DNA of 64,000 nucleotides from Methylovirgula sp963708155 (GTDB lineage Bacteria; Pseudomonadota; Alphaproteobacteria; Rhizobiales; Beijerinckiaceae): the NCBI GenBank assembly GCA_963708155.1, contig OY970183.1:1674001-1738000 (forward strand), in the 5' to 3' direction. This document shows, one piece after another, positions 52,456-62,284 of this stretch. The translations under genes were made by a program, and so were the position numbers. The notes under the pieces are model-generated. The model did not search any database. It saw only the letters and a list, made by a program, of their open reading frames with translations, and was not told where the DNA came from. The first letter of the stretch is position 1. Every line of letters starts with the position of its first letter.

Positions 52456-52498
52456 GAGCTATTCCGTGGGGCCGGGGTTCGGGCGATGGGTTAATGCG

Positions 52499-53968
52499 TT
52501 ACAACATCTGTTGTGCTTGGGAAACGTCATGCGGCGGCGCGCTGCAGTCCTTGTCGTCGACGACCCACGTGTCCTTGGTGCCGCCGCCTTGCGAGGAGTT
52601 GACGACCAGGGAGCCCGCCTTCAACGCGACACGGGTGAGGCCGCCGGGCACCACGCGCACGCCGTCGGACCCGGAAAGCACGAAGGGCCGCAAATCGACA
52701 TGGCGCGGCGCGACGCCGGATTCGAGCGCCGTCGGGCATGTCGAGAGCGCGAGTGTGGGCTGGGCAATGAAATTGTTTGGATCGGTGCGCAGCTTCTCGG
52801 TGAACAGCGCCAGTTCGGCCTGGCTCGCATGCGGGCCGATCAACATGCCGTAGCCGCCCGAGCCGTTGACTTCCTTGACGACGAGTTCCGGCAGATGCGC
52901 GAGTACATAGGCGAGCGCTTCCGGCTCGCGGCAACGCCAAGTGGGCACATTTTTCAGGATCGGTTTTTCGCCAAGGTAGAATTCGACGATCTCCGGCATA
53001 TAGCTGTAGATCGCCTTGTCGTCGCCAATCCCGGTTCCGACCGCATTCGCGAGCGTCACATTGCCCGCTTTATAGGCAGAAAACAGGCCCGGAACGCCGA
53101 GAACCGAGTCAGGCAGGAAGGCGAGCGGGTCGAGGAAGGCATCGTCGATCCGCCGATAGATCACATCGACGCGCTTCGGCCCTTCGGTTGTGCGCATGTA
53201 GACGACATCGTCCTTAACGAGGAGGTCGCGGCCCTCCACGAGCTCCACGCCGAGCCGGTCGGCGAGGAAGGAATGTTCGTAATAGGCGGAATTATACTGG
53301 CCCGGCGTCAGGAGAACGATAGCCGGCTCGCCGGCCGAAGACTCCGGCGCGACGGAGCGCAGCGTCGCCAGCAGAACGTCAGGATAATTCTCGACCGGCG
53401 CGACGCGGTGCTCGGCAAAAAGATCCGGCGCGAGACGCATCATCACCTCGCGGTTCTCCAGCATGTAGGAGACGCCGGAGGGCGTGCGCAGATTGTCTTC
53501 GAGGACGTAGAAATCGTTCTCGTCGATCCGCACCACATCGATGCCGGCGATCTGTACATAGATATCGTGCGGCACTTTAAGCCCGCGCATCACCGGCAGA
53601 TAGAATGGGTTGTCGAGGACGATATCGGGCGGCAAACGGCCGCTCTTGAGGATTTCCTGCGCGCCGTAGATGTCGGCGAGGAACATATTCAGCGCTCTGA
53701 CGCGCTGGAAAAGCCCGGCCTCCAGACGCTTCCACTCGGCGCGGCCGATGACGCGCGGCACGATATCGAAGGGGATCAGCCGTTCGGCCGCATCCTTGCT
53801 GCCATAGACGGCGAAAGTAATGCCAATTCGCCTGAACAAAAGTTCCGCCTGCGCCCGGCGGGTGGCAAGATGTTCCGCTGGTGTTTCCTGCAGCCAGCGA
53901 GCGACTTTTTCATAGACGGCGCGTGTCTCGCCATCGGGAAGTGTCATTTCGTCGAAGGAAGGCCCCAT
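52499..53968 (-). CDS. Circularly permuted ATP-grasp ligase-like protein
   Basis: About 489 residues of the circularly permuted ATP-grasp family (COG2308 type). Recognised by RRIGITFAVYG, PRVIGRAEWKRLEAGLFQRV, LEDNLRTPSGVSYMLENRE and LPELVVKEVNGSGGYGMLIG. It is expected to use ATP to activate a carboxylate and join it to an amine; the substrates are unknown. The ATG at 53968 gives the family N-terminus MGPSFDEM. Co-directional with the alpha-E gene downstream. Confidence 0.9.
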   Translation of the reverse strand: MGPSFDEMTLPDGETRAVYEKVARWLQETPAEHLATRRAQAELLFRRIGITFAVYGSKDAAERLIPFDIVPRVIGRAEWKRLEAGLFQRVRALNMFLADIYGAQEILKSGRLPPDIVLDNPFYLPVMRGLKVPHDIYVQIAGIDVVRIDENDFYVLEDNLRTPSGVSYMLENREVMMRLAPDLFAEHRVAPVENYPDVLLATLRSVAPESSAGEPAIVLLTPGQYNSAYYEHSFLADRLGVELVEGRDLLVKDDVVYMRTTEGPKRVDVIYRRIDDAFLDPLAFLPDSVLGVPGLFSAYKAGNVTLANAVGTGIGDDKAIYSYMPEIVEFYLGEKPILKNVPTWRCREPEALAYVLAHLPELVVKEVNGSGGYGMLIGPHASQAELALFTEKLRTDPNNFIAQPTLALSTCPTALESGVAPRHVDLRPFVLSGSDGVRVVPGGLTRVALKAGSLVVNSSQGGGTKDTWVVDDKDCSAPPHDVSQAQQML

Positions 53969-54192
53969 GATCCGCAACCGGCCTCTCAAATCGTTTTTCT
54001 TCCGAACGCATATTAAGCAAAATCGATGCAACTCAGCGCCGGAGGCCGCGCTTTCGTGGCCACGTGCACAGGCGCCCGTGCGGCACAGCGTAAAGGATCG
54101 CTAACCAAATATGGTTAATTCAATGATCGACCACGCGCCAATTTCTCAATCGCGGCGCGTTTTCGTGTTCTCAGCCCTGGAGCCGGTCGATT

Positions 54193-54360
54193 ATGCCACA
54201 AAGTCCCCCGCGCGCATCCAAGGCGCGCAGCGCCTGTTCGACCGCGCAGATTGTCCGTGCGATCTCCGTGGCGGCGGTTTTCGCGCTTTGCCTGGCATGG
54301 ACCCTGCGGGAAGTCCCCGCCAGTGCGGCGCCGGCGGCGCATATTTTCGCCGCGCGCTAA
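54193..54360 (+). CDS. Possible 55-residue exported or membrane peptide
   Basis: A short frame from ATG 54193 to TAA 54360 with GGAG about ten bases upstream. A basic start is followed by one hydrophobic segment (ISVAAVFALCLAWTL) and a small-residue stretch ASAAPAA that could be a signal cleavage site. It ends nine bases before the convergent DUF882 stop. There is no known family. The evidence is only the coding-like shape, so this is tentative. Confidence 0.3.
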   Translation: MPQSPPRASKARSACSTAQIVRAISVAAVFALCLAWTLREVPASAAPAAHIFAAR

Positions 54361-54369
54361 AGCTTCCGC

Positions 54370-56049
54370 TTAATAGCCGGCGGGATTGTCCATAAGAACG
54401 AGATGGCTGTCCCGGCTGAGCGCCGCGACGGATGGGCCGCGGAAATGGTCCGCCGAGAGCGCCGTCGCCGAATTTTCGAAGCGTGCCAGATAGCCGGCTG
54501 ACGGATGCACCGAAAGGGCGCTGTTTTCAGCCCGCGCCGCGCTCCGCAGACCCGCGAGCGTCGGGCCGAAGATCGTCGCGCTGGCCAGTTCCGCCATATT
54601 GGTGCTGCCGGTGAGCGTGCCAAAATTCGAGCCGTCAAGCCGCGCCGGAACGATGGTCACGGCGGCGCGCGCCGTCTGCTTCGGAACAGAGGCCGCCTGC
54701 GCGCCGCGCACCGCCGAACGCAGGCCCTCCATCTGTGCGACCGGCGCGTAGGCTAGGGCTTGCGGGAGCGCGCCATAGCTGCGCGAAAGCTGCTGCGTCG
54801 GGCGCCCGTCGCTGGGGCCCTGGGTGATAATGCCCGGAAGCTCTGGCGCGGCGGTTTCTGCCTCGGCGACAGCCATTGGCGCGGGCTGAGCCGCGTCCTC
54901 CGCCGGGCTTGCGGCGGCGAGCGCCAGAGCCGGGCGTTCGGGCGGCAACGGCACGTCGGCGGCGAAGGTGAGACCTGCCGGACGTTCCGGCGGCAAGGGC
55001 ATGTCGGCCTCGGCCGTTTGTGCAGCCTCTGGCTCAGCCGTCGCCGGCGGGGCCTGTTCCGAAATGCTGCCGGTCGTCGCGTCGGCCTGCATCGCCGCTT
55101 CCGGCACAGCAGGAACTTGCGCGGCCGCGGTTTCGACGGGCTGCGGCGCGGGCGCTTGCGGCTGCGTCGCCGCATTGTCCTCGTCGTCGCCGCTGTTGCC
55201 CTTGCCGAAGAGCCAGGCGAAGAAAGACCCGATGCCGGAATTCTGTGCCGGCGGCAGGCTTGCGACAGCAGTGCCATTGGCGGCAAGCTCGGCGCGCGCT
55301 TGCTCATAGCCCGGCAAGGTGCGTCCGTCCGCCGCGATATGAACCGTCTTGCCATCGGGGAAAAGCCGCATGAGCTGCGCATAGCTCATGCGCGGCCACA
55401 TGCGCACACCGCCAACGTCGATATGGACGAAATTCGTGTCGCCATAATAGCCGACGCCGCCCATCTCCAGACGCGCGGCGGATTCGCGCACGCGCTCCAT
55501 CGACATGCCGGGCATCGTTGTGTCCATGGCCTTGCCGAGAATGTGCTGCGAATGTTCCGCTACCGCGCGCGAGCGACGCCGTAGCATGGCATTGGTCTGC
55601 GGCGAGCGATAACCGCACAGGACGACGATGCGCTTCGTTGCGCCAGCGCCGCGATAGGCTTCCCACACCGCATCGAAGAGGCGCGGGTCCATGTTGGTTT
55701 CCTGATTCAGTCGCCAGTCGCGCAGGAACCAGTTCAGCTTCTTGAGGACTTCGGGATCGTAATGCCCATCGACGCGATAGGTGGCGTCGATCGATTCACC
55801 GGTGTGCGCGTGATAGAGATAAATCGTCCGCGTATCGCCATTGGCGCCCGCAGATTCGGTCGAGGCGGGCGCGAAGAGAAAGAAAGTGGCGCCGATCGCG
55901 CCGGCAGCGAGAACTTTGCTGCACAATGGATGGATGTTGAGGAAAGATTTTGCCGTGGCGAGCTTCGCGCCGATCGAACTTACTATCGCATAACCGCTAC
56001 GCCATCGCGCGCGCACATTCAGGCCCGTTACGGAATGCCGTTTTGGCAA
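54370..56049 (-). CDS. DUF882 (M15-like peptidase) exported protein with long Pro/Ala tail
   Basis: A membrane or secretory helix (VLAAGAIGATFFLFAPAST) is followed by a DUF882 domain, related to M15 peptidases, up to about residue 245. Metal-binding residues are seen in HSQHILGKAMDTTMP and FVHIDVGGVRMWP. The remaining ~300 residues are a low-complexity Ala/Pro/Glu tail with repeats of LPPERPA. The start is uncertain: the frame opens with TTG 56049, and a GTG about ten codons later is possible. It probably acts on peptidoglycan peptides, fitting the L,D-transpeptidase upstream. Confidence 0.85.
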   Translation of the reverse strand: MPKRHSVTGLNVRARWRSGYAIVSSIGAKLATAKSFLNIHPLCSKVLAAGAIGATFFLFAPASTESAGANGDTRTIYLYHAHTGESIDATYRVDGHYDPEVLKKLNWFLRDWRLNQETNMDPRLFDAVWEAYRGAGATKRIVVLCGYRSPQTNAMLRRRSRAVAEHSQHILGKAMDTTMPGMSMERVRESAARLEMGGVGYYGDTNFVHIDVGGVRMWPRMSYAQLMRLFPDGKTVHIAADGRTLPGYEQARAELAANGTAVASLPPAQNSGIGSFFAWLFGKGNSGDDEDNAATQPQAPAPQPVETAAAQVPAVPEAAMQADATTGSISEQAPPATAEPEAAQTAEADMPLPPERPAGLTFAADVPLPPERPALALAAASPAEDAAQPAPMAVAEAETAAPELPGIITQGPSDGRPTQQLSRSYGALPQALAYAPVAQMEGLRSAVRGAQAASVPKQTARAAVTIVPARLDGSNFGTLTGSTNMAELASATIFGPTLAGLRSAARAENSALSVHPSAGYLARFENSATALSADHFRGPSVAALSRDSHLVLMDNPAGY

Positions 56050-56403
56050 AACAAATCCCCGGTTCTCGGATACGGCGTTGCGCCGATCTGCTAGTTGCGG
56101 CGTTTCCGCCGATGAACAGCATCTCTACCGAGAACCGTTAACGTTCCATCGCCGAAGCGGGAACGCTACCCCCGTTCCACGGTTGTCCTGCATCTGTGAC
56201 ACTCTTAAACGTTGTCGAAGATGAAGACCAAGACAGGTAAGCCAGCAAATGTGGCGAACCTGTGTCGGCGGTGATGCCAATTCGCCGCGCGCTTGATCAC
56301 GACCGCAAGTGAGAACGAACGCCGCTTTTCGTTTCGTTTGAGAATCTTCGCTGATTCGCGGCGCGATCGTCAATATCGCGCGGGACAAGATTTGCGATGC
56401 CGA
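56050..56403. other. Gap between the YcbB-like and DUF882 genes
   Basis: About 350 bases, less GC-rich than the flanking genes. It presumably holds the DUF882 promoter and the 3' end of the YcbB-type message. I see no supported gene, tRNA or clear hairpin. Confidence 0.4.
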
Positions 56404-58200
56404 TCAACCGATAAGCCCCAGGGCCTGCTCGATCCGGTGCTCATAGCCATAGATGTCGCCGCGCAGCACCAGATGACCGTCGTCATCCACATAGGCGGTG
56501 AAATATTCGATATGGATCGGTAGCGGCACGGGCAGGAAGACGTAATGTTCCTTGCCGCCGACGAGCCGCTTGATGCGCTCCTGCGGCCATTTCGGTCCGA
56601 GAATGGTTTGGGCGAAGTCGAACGGCTGGTCGACACGCACACAGCCGTGGCTGAACGCACGTTTCGTCTCGGCGAAGAGACGGCGCTGCGGCGTGTCGTG
56701 AAGGTAGACCGAATATTGGTTGGGAAACATGAACTTGATCTGGCCGAGCGCATTCTTCTCGCCCGGCGGCTGGCGCACCATGAGACGGCCGTGGAAATAG
56801 AACGTTTCAAAACCCATGCGCTGCAGATAATACGGATCGCGCGCGAGATGCGGCAGCATCTCCTTGCGCAGGATTGACGGCGGCACGTTCCAATATGGAT
56901 TCACGATGAGAAACTTCATCGTGTTGGAGAACACGGGCGTCGGCGTCGTCGGCTTGCCGACCACCACTCTGTTCGTCAAAACGACAGTGCCGTCGCGGAC
57001 GACCCGAACTTCGAAATCGGGAATGTTTACGTCGATGCGGCTCTGACCGAGATTGCGCGGCATCCAGCGCCAGGCTTCCATATTGGCGATAATCTCGTTT
57101 GTAACGTCCGGCCTCTGCTCCGCTGTCAGACTCTCTCGCGTACGTTGCGTGAAGATGCCGGACGGGCGCAGGCCGTTGTTCCGCTGAAAATCTGCCACCG
57201 CGGCGGCGACTTGCGTGTCGTAGATCAGATCCGCATCGCCCTGCACCACATCGAGGCCAAAGCGCGCACGGATCAACGGCACCCGCGGATCGGTCATGCC
57301 GAGCTTCAGCGAGGGACCGGGCGGAATGGAGCCGCTGGCGACGGCATCGTGGCCTTGCCGGCGCAGCGCGATCAGCTTCGCGCGCAGCGCGAGATAGGGT
57401 TTTTGCTGCGGATTGAAGCTTTGCAACATCGCGCCGCCGTCAAGCCCGGCGGCGGCGACGGCGCCGAGAATGAGGCCGGGCGCGGCGACATCCGGCTTGG
57501 TGCCAATCAGCGGATTGATGTCCTGCGGATCGATGCGCACGCCGCTGGCCTCCCGGCCGTAGGCGACGATTTCTTCCGAAAAGGCGATTTCCGCCGCGGC
57601 GAGATGATCGCTGTCGCCGGAGAAATCCGCCTGCGGAATTCCGGCGAGGCTCAGCCCGTCATCGCCCGCCAATGCAAGCCGGGATTGGATGTTTGCGACG
57701 GCAGCGACCGGTTTGCCGTCGCTGATCCAGAGCGGGGCATAATCACGCGCCGCGTAATAGGCAGCGATATCCTTGTGCTCCAGCCACAATTCGGCGGCCT
57801 GGCGGCCCTTGCCCTGCGGCGGCGGCCAGGAGTCGAGCGCCCGCTTGATTGCGGCGGCAAAGCCGGTGAGCGGCTTCGGCGCAAGGCTCGGAGGCGCGCT
57901 GGCGGCGGAGGCAGGCACGTTGCTTTTCGGCGGCGGCGCCGACGCGCCGGGCGCAGCGGCGTCTGGGGCCGCATTTTGCGCAGGTATGGCTTCCGCTCCG
58001 CCATCGGGCAGCGACGTCTCGCGCGCCGAGGGGATTGCGCCCGTGATATCGTCGGACGCGAAAGGGTCCTTCGGCATCGCCGCGGCCGCAGGGGCGGGCG
58101 ATTCGGCTGGTGCCAGAGCTTGTGCGCGGGCCGAGGCCAAGCCAAGGCAAAGTGCCAATACAATAGGCAGGCCAAGCCGTAATTGAGCGTCGCGGTCCAT
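56404..58200 (-). CDS. YcbB-type murein L,D-transpeptidase
   Basis: A 598-residue periplasmic enzyme. Signal peptide (PIVLALCLGLASARAQA), then a Pro/Ala-rich linker to about residue 105, a helical scaffold, and a peptidoglycan-binding domain near 320-355 (AAAVADFQRNNGLRPSGIF). The YkuD domain follows from about 385. The catalytic motif is FSHGCVRVDQP. NPYWNVPPSILRKEMLP is typical of YcbB/LdtD. It should make 3-3 cross-links that bypass PBPs. The gap to the regulator at 58348 contains an imperfect GC hairpin near 58262-58294, probably that gene's terminator. Confidence 0.93.
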   Translation of the reverse strand: MDRDAQLRLGLPIVLALCLGLASARAQALAPAESPAPAAAAMPKDPFASDDITGAIPSARETSLPDGGAEAIPAQNAAPDAAAPGASAPPPKSNVPASAASAPPSLAPKPLTGFAAAIKRALDSWPPPQGKGRQAAELWLEHKDIAAYYAARDYAPLWISDGKPVAAVANIQSRLALAGDDGLSLAGIPQADFSGDSDHLAAAEIAFSEEIVAYGREASGVRIDPQDINPLIGTKPDVAAPGLILGAVAAAGLDGGAMLQSFNPQQKPYLALRAKLIALRRQGHDAVASGSIPPGPSLKLGMTDPRVPLIRARFGLDVVQGDADLIYDTQVAAAVADFQRNNGLRPSGIFTQRTRESLTAEQRPDVTNEIIANMEAWRWMPRNLGQSRIDVNIPDFEVRVVRDGTVVLTNRVVVGKPTTPTPVFSNTMKFLIVNPYWNVPPSILRKEMLPHLARDPYYLQRMGFETFYFHGRLMVRQPPGEKNALGQIKFMFPNQYSVYLHDTPQRRLFAETKRAFSHGCVRVDQPFDFAQTILGPKWPQERIKRLVGGKEHYVFLPVPLPIHIEYFTAYVDDDGHLVLRGDIYGYEHRIEQALGLIG

Positions 58201-58347
58201 GCGCGTCCTTACGCCGGAGTTTCACCAACGAAGCGATAACATAAATCGGTAAACTAAATTGGGCGGCTGCGTGAAAAATCACGCCGCGCGCATCGAGACC
58301 GGCGCTAGCTCTCGAGGCCCATTCACGTCACGATCCGCCAGCCAGAT

Positions 58348-59856
58348 TTAGGCGGCGGCGTCGCCCGCGTCAGGGTCCTTGTCCATCAAACTCTCGTCAT
58401 CGGCTTGATGGAATCCATATTCCTTCATCTTGCGGTAGAGCGTCGAACGGCCGATGCCGAGCTTGCGCGCCACGGCGGACATTTGGCCGCGATAATAGGC
58501 GAGCGCGAATTTGATCGTTTCGGCCTCGATGTGGTCGAGCTGGCGCAGATTTCCCGCGCCGTCGAGCAGGGGCAGAACGTTCGGATCGCGTACTTCGACG
58601 CGCACCACTTCGCGTTCCGGCCGCGCCGGCCGCACGAGCGAGGCGGGCGCTGGCGGAATACGAACGTCGAAGCCTTTAACCTGTGCGGCGATCTGCGGGA
58701 ACTCGGCGACGGTCAGTTCGTCGCTGTCGGCGAGCACCACGGCGCGGAAGATCGCATTTTCCAATTGCCGCACATTGCCCGGCCACGGATAGCTGTTGAG
58801 CAGCGCGATGGCCTCCGCGCTGATGCCGCGCAACGGCTTGCCTTCCTCCGCCGCGAATCGCGCCGCAAAGCGGCGGGCGAGATCGGCAATGTCCTCGCGC
58901 CGCACCCGCAGCGCCGGAATTGTGATCGGGAAGACGTTGAGGCGATAATAGAGATCCTCGCGGAAGATGCCGCGCTTGACGAGATCGATCAGATCCTGGT
59001 TCGTCGCCGAAATGATGCGGACATCGACCTTGGCCGGACGCTTGGCGCCGACCGAATCGACTTCGCCGTCCTGGACCGCGCGCAGCAATTTGACTTGCGC
59101 TTCCGGCGGCAGGTCGCCGACTTCATCGAGAAACAAAGTGCCGCCGTTGGCTTCGACAAATTTGCCGAGGTGGCGTTCGGTCGCGCCGGTGAAGGCGCCT
59201 TTCTCATGACCGAAGAGAATCGATTCGACGAGATTTTCCGGCAAAGCGCCACAGTTGACGGTGACGAAGGGCTTGCTGCGCCGGTCGGAAGCGCCCTGGA
59301 TCGCCCGCGCGATGACTTCCTTGCCGACGCCCGATTCGCCTTCGAGCAGGACGGGGATGGTCGATTTCGCCGCCCGTTCGCCGAGCCGGATCACCCGATC
59401 CATGTCGGCGCTCTTGCTGCGCAGATCCTTGAACGTCAGCGTACCGGCGGCCTGGCGGTTGAGCCGCCGCACCTCGTCCTCCAGCGCTTCGACGCGCAGT
59501 GCATTCTTGATCGAGATTTGCAGCCGCTCGGCGCCGACGGGCTTAACGACGAAATCGCTGGCGCCGGCCCGCATCGCCGAAATCACCGTCTCGATGGAGC
59601 CGTGCGCCGTCTGCACGATCGTCGGGACGGCGCGTTTTTGGTCGCGCATGCGCTCCAGCACCGTCATGCCGTCGACATCCGGCATCACAAGGTCGAGAAT
59701 CAGGAGATCGATTTCGGGCGCACGCGATTCGAGGCGCTCCAATGCAGCTGCGCCGCTGTCGAGCGATTCACACTCATAGCCAAAGCGGCGAACGAGCGTT
59801 TCCAGAACGCGGCGCTGCACTGGATCGTCGTCGACAATCAGCACGAGTGAGGACAT
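58348..59856 (-). CDS. Sigma-54-dependent response regulator, NtrC family
   Basis: A 502-residue activator. The receiver domain at 1-120 has VDDDP and the phospho-acceptor in LLILDLVMPDVDG. The AAA+ domain has Walker A LEGESGVGKE, the sigma-54 contact loop GAFTGA and Walker B GGTLFLDEVGDL. A Fis-type helix-turn-helix (AVARKLGIGRSTLYRKM) ends the protein. ATG 59856 (MSSLVLIVDDD) is the family start. No cognate kinase is adjacent and no sigma-54 promoter was located, so its targets are unknown. Confidence 0.93.
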   Translation of the reverse strand: MSSLVLIVDDDPVQRRVLETLVRRFGYECESLDSGAAALERLESRAPEIDLLILDLVMPDVDGMTVLERMRDQKRAVPTIVQTAHGSIETVISAMRAGASDFVVKPVGAERLQISIKNALRVEALEDEVRRLNRQAAGTLTFKDLRSKSADMDRVIRLGERAAKSTIPVLLEGESGVGKEVIARAIQGASDRRSKPFVTVNCGALPENLVESILFGHEKGAFTGATERHLGKFVEANGGTLFLDEVGDLPPEAQVKLLRAVQDGEVDSVGAKRPAKVDVRIISATNQDLIDLVKRGIFREDLYYRLNVFPITIPALRVRREDIADLARRFAARFAAEEGKPLRGISAEAIALLNSYPWPGNVRQLENAIFRAVVLADSDELTVAEFPQIAAQVKGFDVRIPPAPASLVRPARPEREVVRVEVRDPNVLPLLDGAGNLRQLDHIEAETIKFALAYYRGQMSAVARKLGIGRSTLYRKMKEYGFHQADDESLMDKDPDAGDAAA

Positions 59857-60207
59857 TGGCACTTTCTTTACAGGCGGCAGCATGCCGCCGTTGGGCCAGC
59901 AGGAGCTTTTGCCCCCATGCCGGTTCGCTTCCTCGACCTATGGCTTGGCCGGCTCGCGCCGCATCGGGGCACGGGAGGCAATCCATCGAGGGTCATGCTG
60001 GCCCATCAGGGTAAATGCGGTGTTAATGGGAGCCCTATTGCGGCACAGTTTGCGCGTTTCAGCCCCGCGGCGGCGGCAAAAATGCCGGTTCGAGAGCCTT
60101 TTTCGGCGGCTTTGCCGCAATGACGCCAAAGGCTTTCGTCGACGGCGTGGCTACGGTATTGGTCGTCGGTCTTCCCGCAACAGAGCCTCGCCGGTACAGG
60201 GTCCCTC
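59857..60207. other. Divergent intergenic region
   Basis: About 350 bases between the sigma-54 regulator and pepF, transcribed apart. It contains a short GGCGGC/GCCGCC hairpin near 59873-59889, close to the regulator start. No gene or clear promoter pair is seen. Confidence 0.4.
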
Positions 60208-62067
60208 ATGACGTCGCATGTCGATTACGCCGTTTTTTCGGGTGCGTCCGCCGCACATGCCGCTGAGCCTGCGCTCGGCCCGCTGCCCGAATGGTCGCTG
60301 ACCGATCTTTACCCGGCGATGGATTCGCCGCAGTTCGCCGAAGATCTCGCCCGCGCGGAAAACGATGCCAGAACCTTCGCGGAAGGTTATCGCGGCAAAC
60401 TCGCGACGCTTGCCGCCCAAGACCTCGCCGATCCCAAATCGCACTTTCTGATCGATGCGGTGCGCCGCTACGAAGCGTTCGACGAACTCACCGGCAAGCT
60501 GAGCTCCTACGCGAGCCTCGTTTATTCCGGCGACACGTCCGATCCGGCGCGGGTGAAATTCTACAGCGACACGCAGGAACGGCTGAACGCGGCCTGGACC
60601 GGGTTGCTGTTCTTCCAGCTCGAGCTCAATCGGCTTGAGGATGACGTGATCGCCAAATTGACGGGCCGTCCGCCGCTCGATCATTACCGCCCCTGGCTCG
60701 AAGATATCCGCAAGGACAAGCCTTACGAACTTGCCGACGATATCGAGCGGCTGTTCCACGAGAAGTCGGTGACGAGCCGCGCTGCCTTCAATCGTCTGTT
60801 CGACGAGACGATCACCAGCCTGCGTTTCAAGATCGGCGGCGAAGAGCTGGCATTGGAGCCGACGCTCAATCTCATGCAGGACACGAAGGAAGAGGTACGC
60901 AAGGAAGCCGCGGGCGCCATTGCCGAGACTCTCTCGCAGAACCTGCGTACCTTCGCCTTCATCACCAATGTCCTCGCCAAGGACAAGGAGATTTCGGACC
61001 GTTGGCACGGCTTCAAGGATGTGGCCGATTCACGCCATCTCGCCAATCGCGTCGAGCGCGAGGTCGTCGATGCGCTCGCCGCGGCGGTGCAATCGGCCTA
61101 TCCGCGCCTCTCGCACCGCTATTACAAATTGAAGGCGCGCTGGTTCGGCAAGGAAGCGCTCGACTTCTGGGACCGCAATGCGCCGCTGCCGCGCGTGCCG
61201 CAGCGTACCTATACGTGGAACGACGCGCGCGACACGGTGCTCGGCGCCTATGCCGATTTCTCGCCGCGCATGGCGGGCATCGCGGAACAATTCTTCGCCC
61301 GCAACTGGATCGATGCGCCGGTGCGCCCCGGCAAGGCGCCGGGCGCTTTCGCGCATCCGACGGTGCCCTCTGTGCATCCCTACGTGCTGCTCAATTACCA
61401 GGGCAAGCCGCGCGACGTGATGACTTTGGCGCATGAGCTCGGCCACGGCGTGCATCAGGTGCTTGCCGCGCCAAACGGTGCCTTGATGGCGTCAACGCCG
61501 CTCACTTTGGCTGAAACTGCGTCGGTCTTCGGCGAAATGCTGACCTTCCGCGCTTTGCTCGCCAAGGCCAATTCGGTCACCGAGCGGCGCGCCATGCTCG
61601 CCGCCAAGGTCGAGGACATGATCAACACGGTCGTGCGGCAGACGGCTTTCTATCTCTTCGAGCGCAAGGTGCATATCGAACGCCGCGCCGGCGAATTGAC
61701 GCGCGAGAAGATTTGCGAACTTTGGATGAGCGTGCAGAGTGAGAGCCTCGGGCCCGCGATCCGTCTCGGCCCCGGCTACGAGACGTTCTGGGCCTATATC
61801 CCGCACTTTATTCATTCGCCGTTCTACGTTTACGCCTATGCTTTTGGCGATTGCCTTGTGAATTCGCTCTATGGCGTCTATCAGCGCGCGAGCGAGGGGT
61901 TCGCCGAGCGTTATCTCGCCATGCTCGCGGCGGGCGGCAGCAAGCATTATTCGGAACTTCTGGCGCCGTTCGGCCTCGATGCGCGCGATCCGGCTTTCTG
62001 GCAGATCGGCCTCGGCATGGTCGAAGAGCTGATCGGGGAACTCGAAAGCCTCGAAGGCAAGGCTTAA
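60208..62067 (+). CDS. pepF: Oligoendopeptidase F (M3 family)
   Basis: Cytosolic zinc endopeptidase degrading oligopeptides. The zinc motif is in LAHELGHGVHQVL near residue 411, with the third ligand Glu in ETASVFGEML. The C-terminal TIM-like helical domain and the sequence SPFYVYAYAFGDCLVNSLY are typical. The length of 619 is normal for PepF. The ATG at 60208 is the first in frame; the first 25 residues are poorly conserved. Confidence 0.93.
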   Translation: MTSHVDYAVFSGASAAHAAEPALGPLPEWSLTDLYPAMDSPQFAEDLARAENDARTFAEGYRGKLATLAAQDLADPKSHFLIDAVRRYEAFDELTGKLSSYASLVYSGDTSDPARVKFYSDTQERLNAAWTGLLFFQLELNRLEDDVIAKLTGRPPLDHYRPWLEDIRKDKPYELADDIERLFHEKSVTSRAAFNRLFDETITSLRFKIGGEELALEPTLNLMQDTKEEVRKEAAGAIAETLSQNLRTFAFITNVLAKDKEISDRWHGFKDVADSRHLANRVEREVVDALAAAVQSAYPRLSHRYYKLKARWFGKEALDFWDRNAPLPRVPQRTYTWNDARDTVLGAYADFSPRMAGIAEQFFARNWIDAPVRPGKAPGAFAHPTVPSVHPYVLLNYQGKPRDVMTLAHELGHGVHQVLAAPNGALMASTPLTLAETASVFGEMLTFRALLAKANSVTERRAMLAAKVEDMINTVVRQTAFYLFERKVHIERRAGELTREKICELWMSVQSESLGPAIRLGPGYETFWAYIPHFIHSPFYVYAYAFGDCLVNSLYGVYQRASEGFAERYLAMLAAGGSKHYSELLAPFGLDARDPAFWQIGLGMVEELIGELESLEGKA

Positions 62068-62284
62068 GGCCCGTTCCGGGCGGTCCGGATGCTTTGCCGG
62101 AAAGCCGCTATCCACTTGATTTACAAGGGACGGGCGATCAATTCATCAGCGAACTTGAGCCTTGGCCTTGAGCCTCGGCTCAGGATGTGCTCGACTGCGG
62201 GCCGTCGCTGGATGATTTGACGTTTCGGTATGGCCGTGGGATTTGCGTGTCGCCGCGCAAATCGGGGGCAGGTCTAGGACGCCA

